DNA of 64,000 bases from Rhodanobacteraceae bacterium (GTDB lineage: Bacteria; Pseudomonadota; Gammaproteobacteria; Xanthomonadales; Ahniellaceae), in NCBI GenBank assembly GCA_016708465.1, contig JADJFT010000008.1, forward strand, positions 196,590-260,589, given 5' to 3'. Position numbers and translations under genes: made by a program. Shown in pieces: positions 9,329-19,317 of the stretch; position 1 is the stretch's first letter; each line of letters opens with the position of its first letter. A model generated the notes under the pieces. It was given only the letters and a program-made list of their open reading frames with translations, ran no database searches and was not told the DNA's origin.

Positions 9329-10121
9329 ATGCGAAACGGCGCCCTTCACATCGCCATCAAAGCCGCGCGCGGCTGGCAACGTCATCCTGCGCGCCCTGCC
9401 CAAGCGCGACAGCCTCGTCATCCACGAGAAGGCGCATCTCGATTTCGTCACTGAAGTCGACCGTCTCGCCGAAGTCGAGATCATCAAGGAACTGCGCCGA
9501 TCGTTTCCGACGCATGGGTTTCTTGGCGAAGAAACAGGCCAGGTTGGGCCGACCAAGCAGCAGTGGGTGATCGATCCGCTCGACGGCACCAGCAACTTCT
9601 TGCGTGGGTTCCCACATTTTTCGGTCTCGATCGCCTTGGTCGAAAAAGGCGAACCGGTGCTAGGCGTGGTGTTCGATCCGCTACGCGATGAATTGTTCAT
9701 CGCTGAGAAGGGGCGAGGTGCGCTACTCAACGATCGTCGCTTGCGTGTGACTCCGCGTAAAGGCATCGAAGGCGCGCTGATTGCGACTGGCTTCCCGTTC
9801 CGCCAGCGCAAACTGTTCGACGATCACCTCGAGATGGTCAAAGCATTGCTCAAGACCGGTGAAGACTTGCGCCGCACTGGATCGGCGGCGCTCGATCTCG
9901 CCTATGTCGCCTGCGGTCGCTTCGACGCCTATTTTGAAATGGGCTTGCAGCCGTGGGACATGGCTGCCGGCGTATTGCTGGTGCGCGAAGCTGGCGGTCA
10001 AGTCACCGATATGCGTGGTGGCGACGGCTTCATGAGCAAGGGCCATATCGTCGCGGCCAACCTCAACGTCGGTGGCGAACTACGTTCCATGATCGAACCC
10101 TTCGTCGGCGGGTTGAATTGA
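9329..10121 (+). pseudogene. suhB: Frameshifted inositol monophosphatase family protein SuhB
   Basis: SuhB hydrolyses inositol-1-phosphate and also acts in ribosomal RNA transcription antitermination. The true N-terminus is at ATG 9329, preceded by GGAG: it reads MRNGALHIAIKAAR and then leaves frame. The correct continuation (AGNVILRALPKRDSLVIHEK, DFVTEVDR, the Mg-binding WVIDPLDGTSNF, later LQPWDMAAGVLLVREAGG) is in the next frame, open from 9300. The break falls in the CG-alternating tract at 9363-9372; two missing bases there would restore AARAAGNV and a 264-residue protein of normal length. Because SuhB is important for growth in many bacteria, a sequence error is favoured over real loss. 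Confidence 0.85.
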
Positions 10122-10159
10122 TGCCTGCGTAGCATTTACTCACGGGTCGCTCCAACAGA

Positions 10160-10197
10160 AACACAAAAGGCCGGGATTACTCCCGGCCTTTTGTGTT
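10160..10197. terminator. Strong bidirectional rho-independent terminator
   Basis: A perfect 17-bp inverted repeat with a 4-base loop (TTAC): the arm AACACAAAAGGCCGGGA is answered by its exact complement. GC-rich core flanked by A-run and T-run on each side, so it can terminate in both directions. It lies between the convergent ends of suhB (10121) and secF (10217) and should serve both. Confidence 0.9.
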
Positions 10198-10216
10198 CTA
10201 TGACGGCCAAATCCAG

Positions 10217-11154
10217 TTACGGACGGCGCGCCAGATCCGACTCGTCTTTCGCGCGCGGCAGCAGGTCGATACGGTTGGTGCCGAGCAGCAACAGCAACGG
10301 GCAGGCGACGAAGATCGATGACAGCGTACCGATCACGATGCCGATGATCTGCGACTCGGCCATGCCCTTCAGCGCGGAACCACCGAAGAAGTAAAGCGCC
10401 AGCACGGTCAGCAAGGCCACGAACGAGGTAATGATCGTGCGCGACAGCGTTTGGTTGACCGAGCGGTTCAGCACTTCGTAGGCATCGACTCGATGCAGGC
10501 CACGGAAGTTTTCGCGGACACGATCAAACACGACGATGGTGTCGTTGATCGAATAGCCCATCACCGACAGGATGCCGGCGAGCACGTTCAGGTCGAATTC
10601 CTTGCCGGTCACCGCGAAGTAGCCGGTACAGACGACGATATCGTGCATCGTGGCAAGGATGGCGGCGATCGCGAACTTCCATTCGAAGAGCACCGAGATG
10701 TAAAGCAAAAGCCGAACGCGACGAAAATCACCGCGATCACGCCCTGACTGGCCAGTTCCTTGCCGACTTGCGGGCCGACGAAGTCGGAGCGGGTCAGTTT
10801 GGCCGGGTTGTCGCTGTTTTGCACCGCAGCCAAGACCGAATCGCCGGTCTTGTTCGCGTTCACTTGGCCGTTTTCCGGCTGCAAACGCACGATGATGTCG
10901 TTGGATGCGCCGAAAGTCTGCACCACGGCATCGGCGAACCCGGCCTTGGTCAAACGATCACGCAACAGGCCGATATCCGCTTCCTTGTCGAACTTCAACT
11001 CGACGACGGTGCCGCCGGTAAAATCGAGTGCGAAGTTGAGTCCGCGCGTTGCGAGCGCGCCAATAGCAATCACGAACAGCGCGATCGCGATGCCGATCGA
11101 CATCGTGCGCAGGCGCATGAAGTCGAACTTGCTGTCATACGGGAACAGATTCAC
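10217..11154 (-). pseudogene. secF: Frameshifted protein translocase subunit SecF
   Basis: SecF pairs with SecD in the inner membrane and uses the proton gradient to pull exported proteins through SecYEG. The N-terminal part begins MNLFPYDSKFDFMRLR and includes the first helix, GLNFALDFTGGTVVEL and the DFVGPQVGKEL motif. It breaks after VAFG. The C-terminal part in the next frame reads LLYISVLFEWKFAIAAILAT, SVMGYSINDTIVVFDRVREN and the last helices. The break is at a four-base A/T run, 10707-10710; one more T on the coding strand restores VAFGFLLYISV and a 312-residue SecF of normal length. Since SecDF is conserved and this copy is otherwise perfect, a homopolymer error is likely. It follows secD by 15 bases. 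Confidence 0.9.
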
Positions 11155-11169
11155 GTGTGGATCTCCGGA

Positions 11170-13035
11170 TCAGATCGACAGGCGCGCAAGTTTCTTGCGG
11201 CCGCTGTAGAAGAGCGAGGCGATGCCGCGCGATACCGAGACCGCGGTGTACATCGAGGTCAGAATGCCGACGCACAGCGACAGTGCGAATCCGCGGATCG
11301 GGCCGGAACCGAACGAGAACAACGCGACACCACCGAGTAGGGCGGTGATGTTGGCATCGAGAATCGTGCCGGAGGCTTTTTCGTAGCCGATCGCAATACT
11401 CGCCAATGGCGATGTCCCGCCGCGCAATTCTTCGCGGATACGTTCGTTGATCAGCACGTTGGCGTCGACCGACATGCCGACGGTCAGCGCGATACCGGCC
11501 AGTCCGGGCAGGGTGAGGGTGGCGCCGAACAGCGACATCACCGCCACCACCAGCAACAAGTTCAGCAGCACCGACAGATTAGTGACGCCACCGAACATCT
11601 TGTAGTAAATGACGAAGAAGGCCATCACGAAGCCGAATGAATAGAGGACGGCACGGACGCCGGACTTGATGTTGTCGGCACCAAGGCTGGGGCCGATGAT
11701 GCGTTCTTCGACGATGTCGATTGGTGCCGAGAGCGATCCGGCACGCAGCAGCAGCGCGAGTTCGTCAGCTTCACCCTTTTCCAGTCCAGTGGTCTGGAAA
11801 TGCTTGCCAAACGGCTCGCGGATATTGGCGATACTGATCACTTCTTCCTTCATGCGTGCGGTTCGGACTTCCTTGCCGTCGATGATCTTGGTCTCTGGAA
11901 TGCGCTCGATGAAGACGACTGCCAGCGGGCGTCCAACGTTTTCCTCAGTGACACGCAGCATCTTTTGGCCGCCGGCATCGTTGAGGCGGATCGATACCGC
12001 TGGGGTGCCGCTATCGGGATCGATGGTGCTGGTCGCGGTGACGATTTCATCGCCCTGTGCGATCACGCGGCGGCTCAACAGCACCGGTTGGCCCTCACGC
12101 GTGAAGTAGAGCTTGGAGCCGGCCGGCGAGCGTCCGGTTTGCAGCACGTCCTGAATACGGCCGGCATTCTCGACGTCGGACAGGCGGTATTCCAGGGTTG
12201 CCGTTGCACCGAGGATCTTCTTCGCCGCTGCGGTGTCCTGCACGCCCGGCAATTGCACCGCGATGCGCGATGCGCCCTGACGCTGAATGACCGGTTCAGC
12301 CACGCCGAGCGCATTGATGCGGTTGCGTAGGGTCGAGAGATTCTGCTCGATCACCTGATCCATCGCAGCGATACGTGTTTCCTGCGGCACCTTCACCGAT
12401 AACGGAAAGGAGTCGGCGGCGCCGGGAACATCGAGCAACTGCACGCCAGCAGCCAGCCCGGCGATTTCACCGGCGGCCTTCCTGCGGTCATCGTCGTTGC
12501 GCAAGGTGACCAGTACACCGTCGGCTGCACGCACTGCGGTTCCACGGATGTTCTTGTCTCGCAACATCGTCTTGATGTCGTCGATCAGGCGCTCATCGCC
12601 GGCTTCAATCACCGCCTTGCTGTCGACTTCCATCAGGAAGTGCACGCCGCCTTGCAGGTCAAGGCCGAGCGTCATCGGGTTTGCACCGACTGCGGACAGC
12701 CAGTTCGGCACCGTCGATGCGAGGTTTAATGCAACTGAATAATTCTCGCCGAGCGAGGCACGCAGCATTTCGGACACACGCAACTGGGTTTCGCCATCGA
12801 CGAGGCGCACAAGCAGGCGTTTGTCACTCAACTCAATCGACTTGAACGCAATCTTTGCGCGCTCCAAGTCACCCTGAACTTTCTCCTTGGTCGCTTCGTC
12901 GAGCACGGCGTTACGACTGGCCGAGATTTGCACCGCTGGATCTTGCGGGTAAATGTTCGGTAGCGAATAGAGCAAACCGAAAGCCAGCACCACAAAGATG
13001 ATGGCTTTCTTCCACAGCGGGTATTCGAGGGTCAT
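11170..13035 (-). CDS. secD: Protein translocase subunit SecD
   Basis: Large partner of SecF in proton-driven protein export. The 621-residue protein starts with a helix (KKAIIFVVLAFGLLYSLPNI) and has the periplasmic P1 domain, including NPMTLGLDLQGGVHFLMEVD. The membrane block at about 440-610 carries DIVEERIIGPSLGADNIKSG and GIALTVGMSVDANVLINER, in which the Asp is thought to take part in proton transfer. Length is typical of gammaproteobacterial SecD. It lies between yajC (27 bases upstream) and secF (15 bases downstream). Confidence 0.95.
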   Translation of the reverse strand: MTLEYPLWKKAIIFVVLAFGLLYSLPNIYPQDPAVQISASRNAVLDEATKEKVQGDLERAKIAFKSIELSDKRLLVRLVDGETQLRVSEMLRASLGENYSVALNLASTVPNWLSAVGANPMTLGLDLQGGVHFLMEVDSKAVIEAGDERLIDDIKTMLRDKNIRGTAVRAADGVLVTLRNDDDRRKAAGEIAGLAAGVQLLDVPGAADSFPLSVKVPQETRIAAMDQVIEQNLSTLRNRINALGVAEPVIQRQGASRIAVQLPGVQDTAAAKKILGATATLEYRLSDVENAGRIQDVLQTGRSPAGSKLYFTREGQPVLLSRRVIAQGDEIVTATSTIDPDSGTPAVSIRLNDAGGQKMLRVTEENVGRPLAVVFIERIPETKIIDGKEVRTARMKEEVISIANIREPFGKHFQTTGLEKGEADELALLLRAGSLSAPIDIVEERIIGPSLGADNIKSGVRAVLYSFGFVMAFFVIYYKMFGGVTNLSVLLNLLLVVAVMSLFGATLTLPGLAGIALTVGMSVDANVLINERIREELRGGTSPLASIAIGYEKASGTILDANITALLGGVALFSFGSGPIRGFALSLCVGILTSMYTAVSVSRGIASLFYSGRKKLARLSI

Positions 13036-13062
13036 TGCGGTGTTCCCGGTGACGGACGCGGC

Positions 13063-13392
13063 TTACGCCGCCTTGATCGTGCCTTTCGGCAATATGGCGG
13101 TGATGGCTTGCTTCTGCACCTTGATTTCGAGCTTGTCGGAGATCTCGACGGTGATGAAGGCATCGCTCATGTCGGTAACGCGGCCAAGGATGCCGCCTGA
13201 AGTGACGACCTCGTCGCCCTTTCCCAGCCCGTCCAGCATCGAACGGTGTTCCTTGGCGCGCTTCATTTGTGGGCGGATGGCAATGAAATAGAAAATCGCA
13301 AAAAACACGACCATCATGATCAAGGGCGAAATCGGGTCGGCAGCGGCACCGCCCGCCGCCTGCGCGTGGGCGTCGGAAATCAGGAAGCTCAT
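13063..13392 (-). CDS. yajC: Preprotein translocase accessory subunit YajC
   Basis: Small single-span protein that associates with SecDF. The 109 residues include a helix SPLIMMVVFFAIFYFIAIRP (about 22-41) followed by the conserved QMKRAKEHRSMLDGLGKGDE and VVTSGGILGRV. The N-terminus here is extended relative to E. coli YajC and contains an Ala-rich HAQAAGGAAAD stretch. First gene of the yajC-secD-secF unit; tgt, which often precedes yajC in this group, is absent from the window. Confidence 0.93.
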   Translation of the reverse strand: MSFLISDAHAQAAGGAAADPISPLIMMVVFFAIFYFIAIRPQMKRAKEHRSMLDGLGKGDEVVTSGGILGRVTDMSDAFITVEISDKLEIKVQKQAITAILPKGTIKAA

Positions 13393-13503
13393 GGGTCTCT
13401 TCTCGTTGGAGCACCGGACTTGGGGACATTCCGGCGCAAAAAAAGGCGGACGATTATGCCACAGCCCTCAGTGGCCGTGGCCGCTTGGTCGCGAATCTGA
13501 TCC

Positions 13504-13908
13504 TCAGGCGGAGTCGGCTCCGAGGTTGATCAGTCGTTCCAGGTTGTCGGCGAGGCGGCCGATTTCGTCGACCAGCAAGTCGATCTCCTCGTGGGTCAAG
13601 CCGTCGTAAGGGCGGTTTTCGCAGAGGTGCAAGTACGGCGTACCGTCAACATCATTGACCGCAAGGTAGCCGACGCGTTGTTCCCAGTTGAAGCGCAATG
13701 AACGCGTCGCGTCCGACCTCGACAGCGGCGCGATTGGCGTCGAGATGCGCAAATAGCGGCGGCCGCTCTCGGTTTCGAGGTCGCCGAGGAAAATCCCTTG
13801 GCGACGTTCGTCGTCGATGTCGAGGTCGAAGCTGATCTGGTACGGGTCGCTGGCGGTGAGCGCGAAGCGCGCACCAAGGTGAGCACGGACATCTTCGAAA
13901 CTGCGCAT
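13504..13908 (-). CDS. Conserved hypothetical protein, acidic, about 134 residues
   Basis: Not recognised with confidence. The protein begins MRSFEDVRAHLGARFAL and alternates beta-like stretches (YQISFDLDIDDER, GIFLGDLETESGRRYLRIST, RVGYLAVNDVDGTPYLHLCE) with a C-terminal helix (THEEIDLLVDEIGRLADNLE). This resembles the small alpha/beta fold of YbjN-like or type III chaperone-like proteins, but that is a shape impression only. A longer reading to 14301 is rejected because its extra part overlaps the antisense ATL gene. The 36-base gap to the divergent ATL gene must hold both start regions. Confidence 0.65.
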   Translation of the reverse strand: MRSFEDVRAHLGARFALTASDPYQISFDLDIDDERRQGIFLGDLETESGRRYLRISTPIAPLSRSDATRSLRFNWEQRVGYLAVNDVDGTPYLHLCENRPYDGLTHEEIDLLVDEIGRLADNLERLINLGADSA

Positions 13909-13944
13909 GGTCGTTCTCCAATCCAATGCGCTTATGCTAACCGC

Positions 13945-14289
13945 GTGGACACCACAGCCGCTATCGCCGCTATTTTCGCCATCGTGCGCCGCATTCCTTC
14001 GGGTCGCGTCACCAGCTACGGCGAAGTCGCCGCTCGCGCCGGTCTCAAAGGGCGCGCCCGCATGGTCGGTCGCGTGCTTGGCGACGCACCGGACGATGCA
14101 CCGGTGCCTTGGTTCCGCGTGCTCAAGGCCGATGGTCGCATCGCCTTTCCGATTGGCAGCGATGCCTTCAAGGAACAGGTTCAATGCCTGCGCAAGGAAG
14201 GCGTTCGAGTTGCTACGAACGGTCGCGTCGACCTTGGCAGATACGGATGGTCCAGCGAACAGACGCTGGATGCGTTGTTGTGGGGCTGA
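13945..14289 (+). CDS. Alkyltransferase-like protein (ATL, MGMT family without active cysteine)
   Basis: ATL proteins bind O6-alkylguanine in DNA without repairing it and hand the lesion to nucleotide excision repair. The 114-residue protein has the MGMT DNA-binding core: IPSGRVTSYGEVAARAG (18-34), ARMVGRVLG, and PVPWFRVL (53-60), where the catalytic PCHRV of true O6-methylguanine methyltransferases has Trp in place of Cys. That substitution is the defining mark of ATLs. The GTG at 13945 is the only start giving a family-length N-terminus. Transcribed away from the hypothetical gene on the other strand. Confidence 0.88.
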   Translation: MDTTAAIAAIFAIVRRIPSGRVTSYGEVAARAGLKGRARMVGRVLGDAPDDAPVPWFRVLKADGRIAFPIGSDAFKEQVQCLRKEGVRVATNGRVDLGRYGWSSEQTLDALLWG

Positions 14290-14334
14290 GCGGAATGGCA
14301 CGTCGTTGTCTGCGCGACTGGTGGTGTGGACCGG

Positions 14335-15201
14335 TCAGAAAATCAACGCTGCCATTTGCTTGCGAGTGCGGCTGACGAGGTCCGCATCGTCGATCAGCGC
14401 GAAGGCGGCAATCAGCGATTTGCGGCCGAGGTCGTCGCCGAATGTGCGGTCAGCGCGCATGATCGCTAGAAAACTATCGATTGCAGACGCGTGATCGCCG
14501 GCCAGCAGTCGGCGCACACCGAGTTGATGGCGCGCGCGGTGGTGGCCAGGTGTCGCAGCAAGTTCGGCAGTGAGTTCGGCCTCGCTCGGGGCATCTTGCA
14601 GGGCTTTGGCGAAGTCGAGTTGCGCACGTGCGCATTTGGCGCGGTCGTCAGTCGCGAGATTTGCCGGCAGGCCATCGAGCTCGATCTCGGCTTCCTTGGC
14701 ATGGCCAGCCTGTAGTAGGGCATCGATCAGGTCAAGGCGCAGTTCCGGCTTCTCCGGCGAGGACAGCGCCAACGAGCGAGCGACCTCGACCTGTTCCTCT
14801 GGCGACAACGCCAGTTCGACGAATTCGGGCGCATCCGCGACGCTTTCCGCAGCCATCGCCATGATGCCGTGGTGTTCCAAGAACTGGCGCACCTGTCCCT
14901 CCGGCAGCGCGCCGGGGAAACCGTCGACGATCTGACCACCCTTGACCAGCATCACCGTCGGCACCGAGCGGATCTGAAAGTAGCCGGCGAGCTGCTGTTC
15001 CTTGTCGACATCGACTTTGGCGAGAATAAAGCCGCCGTTGAACTCGTCGGCCAGCTTTTCCAGGAGCGGGCCGAGCGTCTTGCAGGGGCCGCACCATGGC
15101 GCCCAGAAGTCGACGAGCACCGGTGTTTCTTGCGACTTTGCGAGGACCGTGGTTTCGAAACCTTCGACGCCGACGTCGATCACATGGGGGCTGGTGCTCA
15201 T
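14335..15201 (-). CDS. cnoX: Thioredoxin-TPR protein, CnoX/YbbN family
   Basis: Chaperedoxin-type protein: a thioredoxin domain (about 1-110) followed by a tetratricopeptide-like helical region (about 120-288), together matching the YbbN/CnoX architecture and length. The redox site is complete, WCGPCK with Cys37 and Cys40, and the cis-proline motif RSVPTVML is present; E. coli YbbN has lost the first cysteine, so this copy may keep oxidoreductase activity. Helical repeats include HRARHQLGVRRLLAGDHASA. In other bacteria the protein protects clients during oxidative stress. Standalone gene, convergent with the ATL gene. Confidence 0.87.
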   Translation of the reverse strand: MSTSPHVIDVGVEGFETTVLAKSQETPVLVDFWAPWCGPCKTLGPLLEKLADEFNGGFILAKVDVDKEQQLAGYFQIRSVPTVMLVKGGQIVDGFPGALPEGQVRQFLEHHGIMAMAAESVADAPEFVELALSPEEQVEVARSLALSSPEKPELRLDLIDALLQAGHAKEAEIELDGLPANLATDDRAKCARAQLDFAKALQDAPSEAELTAELAATPGHHRARHQLGVRRLLAGDHASAIDSFLAIMRADRTFGDDLGRKSLIAAFALIDDADLVSRTRKQMAALIF

Positions 15202-15261
15202 GACTATTCCGTCTTCAATGGATGCACTGATTTGGGTGCGAGCGAACGTAGATTCAAGCGC

Positions 15262-16596
15262 TCACGGCGACTTGTAGATGACGCCATCCTTCATCACGAA
15301 GGCGACGCGCTCGGTGACGCTGATGTCGTCCAGCGGATTACCCGGCACGGCGACGATGTCGGCGCGTTTGCCGACTTCGAGGACGCCCTGATCGTGGGTC
15401 TCGCCGAGGATCGTTGCTGGCACCAAGGTTGCCGCCTGCAGGGCCTGCATCGGCGTCACGCCGGCTTGCACCAGCAGCGTGAATTCGCGCGCGTTCTGGC
15501 CGTGCGGAGACACGCCCGAGTCGGTACCGAACGCAAACAGCACGCCGGCCTTGACGGCTTTTGAAAAGGTGTCTGATATCTGGGCGCCGACGCGCTCGGC
15601 CTTCGGTCGCACCACCGCCGGGAACCAGGTCGGGTCTTTCGATTTTTCGCTGACGTAGGCACCAGCGACCAAGGTCGGCACCAGATAGGTGCCGTGCTGC
15701 TTCATCATTGCGAACACTTGGGCGTCGGCGTAGGTGCCGTGTTCGATGGTGCGCACGCCAGCAAGGATGGCTCGCTTCATGCCTTCGGCACCATGGGCAT
15801 GTGCCGCGACATGGAAACCGTAATCACCCGCGGCCTGCACAATGCTCTGGATTTCCTCCAGCGTAAATTGCGCGTTGTCGGCGGATTTCGCGTAGGACAG
15901 CACACCTCCAGTGGCGGTGATTTTGATCAGGTCGGCGCCTTCTTTGTAACGTTGGCGTACGGCCTTGCGGGCTTCGTCGACACTGTCGACGACACCATCC
16001 TGCGGTTGCGGATAGCCGAGCGCCTCGGTCAGCTTGGCACTGATGCCATTGCGCGGATCGGCATGGCCGCCAGTGGTAGCGATCGCCTTGCCGGCGGCGA
16101 AAATGCGCGGACCCTTGATCCAGCCACTGTTGATTGCATTGCGCAGGCTAATCGCGATGCCGTCACTGCTGCCGAGATCGCGCACGCTAGTGAACCCGGC
16201 CATCAGCGTGCGCTCGGCATAGACGCTGCCACGCAGTGCGAAGTCGGCTGCATTCAGACGGAAGCCTTCGCTGTAAGACTCTTTGTTTTGTTCGCCGGAC
16301 AGGTGCACATGCAGGTCGGTCCAGCCGGGCGTGCAGGTATGCGTGGGTAACGCGTGCACCGGCACACTTGCGAAGTCGATGCCAGTGTCGATCAAGGCCG
16401 GCGAAGTCGCCAAGGACTCGGGCTTGTCGCTGAGATCGGTAATACGACCGTCGATGATCAACAGCGCCGTGCGTCCGAGCAGCTTGCCGGCGCGCACATC
16501 GATGGCATGAGCACAATCGACAATGGCAGCGACCGGCGTCACCGCGCCAGCGGTGCCAAGACAAGTGAGTAGCCCGACACATAAGGCAAAGCGCAT
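15262..16596 (-). CDS. Secreted metal-dependent amidohydrolase (Xaa-Pro dipeptidase/imidazolonepropionase-like)
   Basis: Predicted periplasmic hydrolase of the amidohydrolase superfamily with a binuclear metal centre. A signal peptide (MRFALCVGLLTCLGTAGAV) precedes the barrel. Metal-site features can be followed in order: DLHVHL, the carbamylated lysine in ADLIKITATGG, HAHG, EHGTYAD and GTDSG near the C-terminus. The motif set matches enzymes that cleave N-acyl or Xaa-Pro dipeptides and related compounds; the actual substrate cannot be told. 444 residues, normal for the family. It is divergent from leuS. Confidence 0.85.
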   Translation of the reverse strand: MRFALCVGLLTCLGTAGAVTPVAAIVDCAHAIDVRAGKLLGRTALLIIDGRITDLSDKPESLATSPALIDTGIDFASVPVHALPTHTCTPGWTDLHVHLSGEQNKESYSEGFRLNAADFALRGSVYAERTLMAGFTSVRDLGSSDGIAISLRNAINSGWIKGPRIFAAGKAIATTGGHADPRNGISAKLTEALGYPQPQDGVVDSVDEARKAVRQRYKEGADLIKITATGGVLSYAKSADNAQFTLEEIQSIVQAAGDYGFHVAAHAHGAEGMKRAILAGVRTIEHGTYADAQVFAMMKQHGTYLVPTLVAGAYVSEKSKDPTWFPAVVRPKAERVGAQISDTFSKAVKAGVLFAFGTDSGVSPHGQNAREFTLLVQAGVTPMQALQAATLVPATILGETHDQGVLEVGKRADIVAVPGNPLDDISVTERVAFVMKDGVIYKSP

Positions 16597-16727
16597 GGTT
16601 TGACTCCTGACGAAAGTCCGGCAGTGTACCCAGCAGCGCTGCGATTCGGTTGCCGCCCGGAAAGCCGCTGCGCTAGTCTGGCTGTCATTTCCCTTTGAGT
16701 GATGCGTCCTTGCGGCGCAACCCGATC

Positions 16728-19316
16728 ATGCACCAGCATTACGACCCGAAATCGATCGAAGCCGCCGCACAGGCCTACTGGGCTCGCACCCGCGCCTATG
16801 AGGTCACGGAAGATCGGAGCAAACCGAAGTACTACGTGTTGTCGATGTTGCCCTATCCATCGGGCGCGCTGCACATGGGTCATGTGCGCAATTACACGAT
16901 CGGCGACGTGATCAGCCGCTTCCAGCGCATGAATGGCAAAAACGTATTGCAGCCGATGGGCTGGGATGCTTTTGGCCTGCCGGCCGAGAATGCCGCGATC
17001 AAGAACCACACCGCGCCGGCGAAGTGGACCTACGCCAACATCGAACACATGCGTGGCCAACTCCAAGCACTCGGCTACGCGATCGACTGGACCCGCGAAT
17101 TCGCCACCTGCCGGCCGGATTACTACCGTTGGGAACAATTGTTCTTCACGCGACTGTTCAAGCGCGGTCTGGTTTATCGCCGCAATTCGGTGGTGAACTG
17201 GGACCCGGTGGACGAAACCGTGCTCGCCAACGAGCAGGTCATCGATGGTCGCGGCTGGCGTTCTGGCGCGGTCGTCGAGCGTCGTGAGATTCCGCAGTGG
17301 TTCTTCAAGATCACCGCCTACGCCGAAGAACTGCTGAACGAACTCGACCATCTGCCCGGCTGGCCGGAAGCAGTCAAGACCATGCAGCGCAACTGGATCG
17401 GGCGCTCGGAAGGGCTGGAGATTGATTTTGCCGTGGCCGGCGAATCGACGCCGCTGCGGGTCTATACGACGCGCCCGGATACGCTGATGGGCGTCACCTT
17501 TGTATCGGTCGCGGCCGAGCATCCATTGGCGATCAAAGCAGCGCATGCGAACCCGGAACTGGCGGCTTTCATTGAAGAATGCCGCCATGGCGCGACGGCC
17601 GAGGCAGCGTTGGAAACACAGGAGAAACGCGGCGTCGCGACCGGCACCTTTGCGACGCACCCGATCAGTGGCGAACGTGTGCCGATTTGGGTGGCGAATT
17701 TCGTGCTGATGGGCTACGGCACCGGCGCAGTAATGGCGGTGCCCGGTCACGACGAACGCGACCATGAATTCGCGCTCAAGTATGCGCTGCCGATCAAACA
17801 AGTGATCCGTCCGCTGGATGGTGGCGAGATTGATGTGCAGGCTGCGGCGTATAGCGAACATGGGCTACTGCTGAACTCAGGCGCCTATGACGGCATGACC
17901 TTTGAACAGAGCTTCAAGGCGATCGCCGAGCGGCTGGAGAAGTGCAAATCCGGCGCCCGCAAGGTGAACTATCGTCTGCGTGATTGGGGCGTGAGTCGCC
18001 AGCGCTACTGGGGCTGCCCGGTGCCGATCATTTATTGCCCTGCTTGCAGTGCGGTGGCCGTGCCGGAAGACCAGTTGCCGGTGATATTGCCGGAAGATGT
18101 GGCGTTTTCGGGGGTGAAGTCACCGATCAAGGCCGATCCGGAGTGGCGCAAAACCATTTGCCCACAGTGCGGCGGTGCGGCGGAGCGCGAGACCGACACC
18201 TTCGATACCTTCATGGAGTCGAGTTGGTATTACGCACGCTACACCTCGCCGGGTGCGACCGATCTGGTCGACGAGCGCGCGAATTACTGGCTGCCGGTCG
18301 ATCAATACATCGGCGGCATCGAACACGCCATCCTGCACCTGTTGTACGCGCGCTTCTTCCACAAGCTGATGCGTGATGCCGGATTGGTGAAGACCGATGA
18401 ACCGGCGACCAATTTGCTGTGTCAGGGCATGGTCATCGCGGAAACCTTCTTTCGTGAACAGGCGAACGGCGGCAAGGAATGGTTCAATCCGGCCGATGTC
18501 GAGATCGAACGCGACGAGCGCGGTCGCATTACTGGCGCCAAGCTCACCGCTGACGGCCAGTCGGTGCAGATTGGCGGCACCGAGAAAATGTCGAAATCGA
18601 AGAACAATGGGGTCGATCCGCAGTTGATGATCGATCGTTATGGCGCCGACACCGTGCGCCTGTTTTCGATGTTCGCATCGCCGCCAGAAATGTCGCTGGA
18701 CTGGAACGAGTCCGGTGTCGAAGGCATGGCACGCTTTCTGCGCCGTTTGTGGGCGGGCGTGCAATCACATGTTGCGGCAGGCGCGGCGGTGAAGCTTGAT
18801 GCTGCAGTTTTGACCGCCGAGCAGAAGGCGATGCGGCGCAAGCTGCATGAAACCATCGCTAAAGTCGGCGACGATCTCGGCCGTCGCCACACCTTCAATA
18901 CTGCGATTGCTGCGATCATGGAGTTGATGAACGCGCTCGCAAAGTTCGACGATGCATCCGCTGCGGCACACGGTGTACGTCAGGACGCTTGGACCGCGAT
19001 CACGCTGATGCTGAACCCGATTGTGCCGCATACCACACATGCGCTGTGGCAGACACTCGGGCATGTTGAAACCCAGATCGATGATCAGCCGTGGCCGCAG
19101 GCCGACGATGCAGCTTTGGTGCGCGATTCAATCACGCTGGCGGTACAGGTGAACGGCAAGTTGCGTGGTCAGATTGAAGTGTCGGCCACCGCATCGAAGG
19201 AAGATACCGAGGCGGCTGCGCGTGCCGATGTCTGCGTGCAGAAGTTCCTCGACGGTGTGAGCATCCGCAAAGTCATCGTCGTTCCCGGAAAAATCGTCAA
19301 CATCGTGGCGAACTGA
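16728..19316 (+). CDS. leuS: Leucine--tRNA ligase
   Basis: Class I aminoacyl-tRNA synthetase charging tRNA-Leu. The HIGH motif appears as HMGH within PYPSGALHMGHVRNY, and KMSKS is intact (EKMSKSKNNG). The large editing (CP1) domain lies between, with TRPDTLMG and the GTGAVMAVPGHDERD segment that discriminates mischarged products. A zinc-ribbon-like pair (CPACSAVA, CPQCGGA) is present. The ATG at 16728 (MHQHYDPKSIE) matches the family N-terminus; the longer TTG reading from 16695 adds 11 unconserved residues. The protein is 862 residues. It leads a cluster with lptE, holA and nadD. Confidence 0.96.
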   Translation: MHQHYDPKSIEAAAQAYWARTRAYEVTEDRSKPKYYVLSMLPYPSGALHMGHVRNYTIGDVISRFQRMNGKNVLQPMGWDAFGLPAENAAIKNHTAPAKWTYANIEHMRGQLQALGYAIDWTREFATCRPDYYRWEQLFFTRLFKRGLVYRRNSVVNWDPVDETVLANEQVIDGRGWRSGAVVERREIPQWFFKITAYAEELLNELDHLPGWPEAVKTMQRNWIGRSEGLEIDFAVAGESTPLRVYTTRPDTLMGVTFVSVAAEHPLAIKAAHANPELAAFIEECRHGATAEAALETQEKRGVATGTFATHPISGERVPIWVANFVLMGYGTGAVMAVPGHDERDHEFALKYALPIKQVIRPLDGGEIDVQAAAYSEHGLLLNSGAYDGMTFEQSFKAIAERLEKCKSGARKVNYRLRDWGVSRQRYWGCPVPIIYCPACSAVAVPEDQLPVILPEDVAFSGVKSPIKADPEWRKTICPQCGGAAERETDTFDTFMESSWYYARYTSPGATDLVDERANYWLPVDQYIGGIEHAILHLLYARFFHKLMRDAGLVKTDEPATNLLCQGMVIAETFFREQANGGKEWFNPADVEIERDERGRITGAKLTADGQSVQIGGTEKMSKSKNNGVDPQLMIDRYGADTVRLFSMFASPPEMSLDWNESGVEGMARFLRRLWAGVQSHVAAGAAVKLDAAVLTAEQKAMRRKLHETIAKVGDDLGRRHTFNTAIAAIMELMNALAKFDDASAAAHGVRQDAWTAITLMLNPIVPHTTHALWQTLGHVETQIDDQPWPQADDAALVRDSITLAVQVNGKLRGQIEVSATASKEDTEAAARADVCVQKFLDGVSIRKVIVVPGKIVNIVAN

Positions 19317-19317
19317 G

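Noticed and set aside
13909..14301. N-terminal extension of the 13504-13908 protein
   Set aside because: It would be coded opposite the ATL gene, whose motifs are clear; the shorter ATG at 13908 fits better.
16539..17861. 440-codon open frame antisense to leuS
   Set aside because: Shadow of a clearly conserved leucyl-tRNA synthetase; no motifs, and long antisense frames are common in GC-rich coding DNA.
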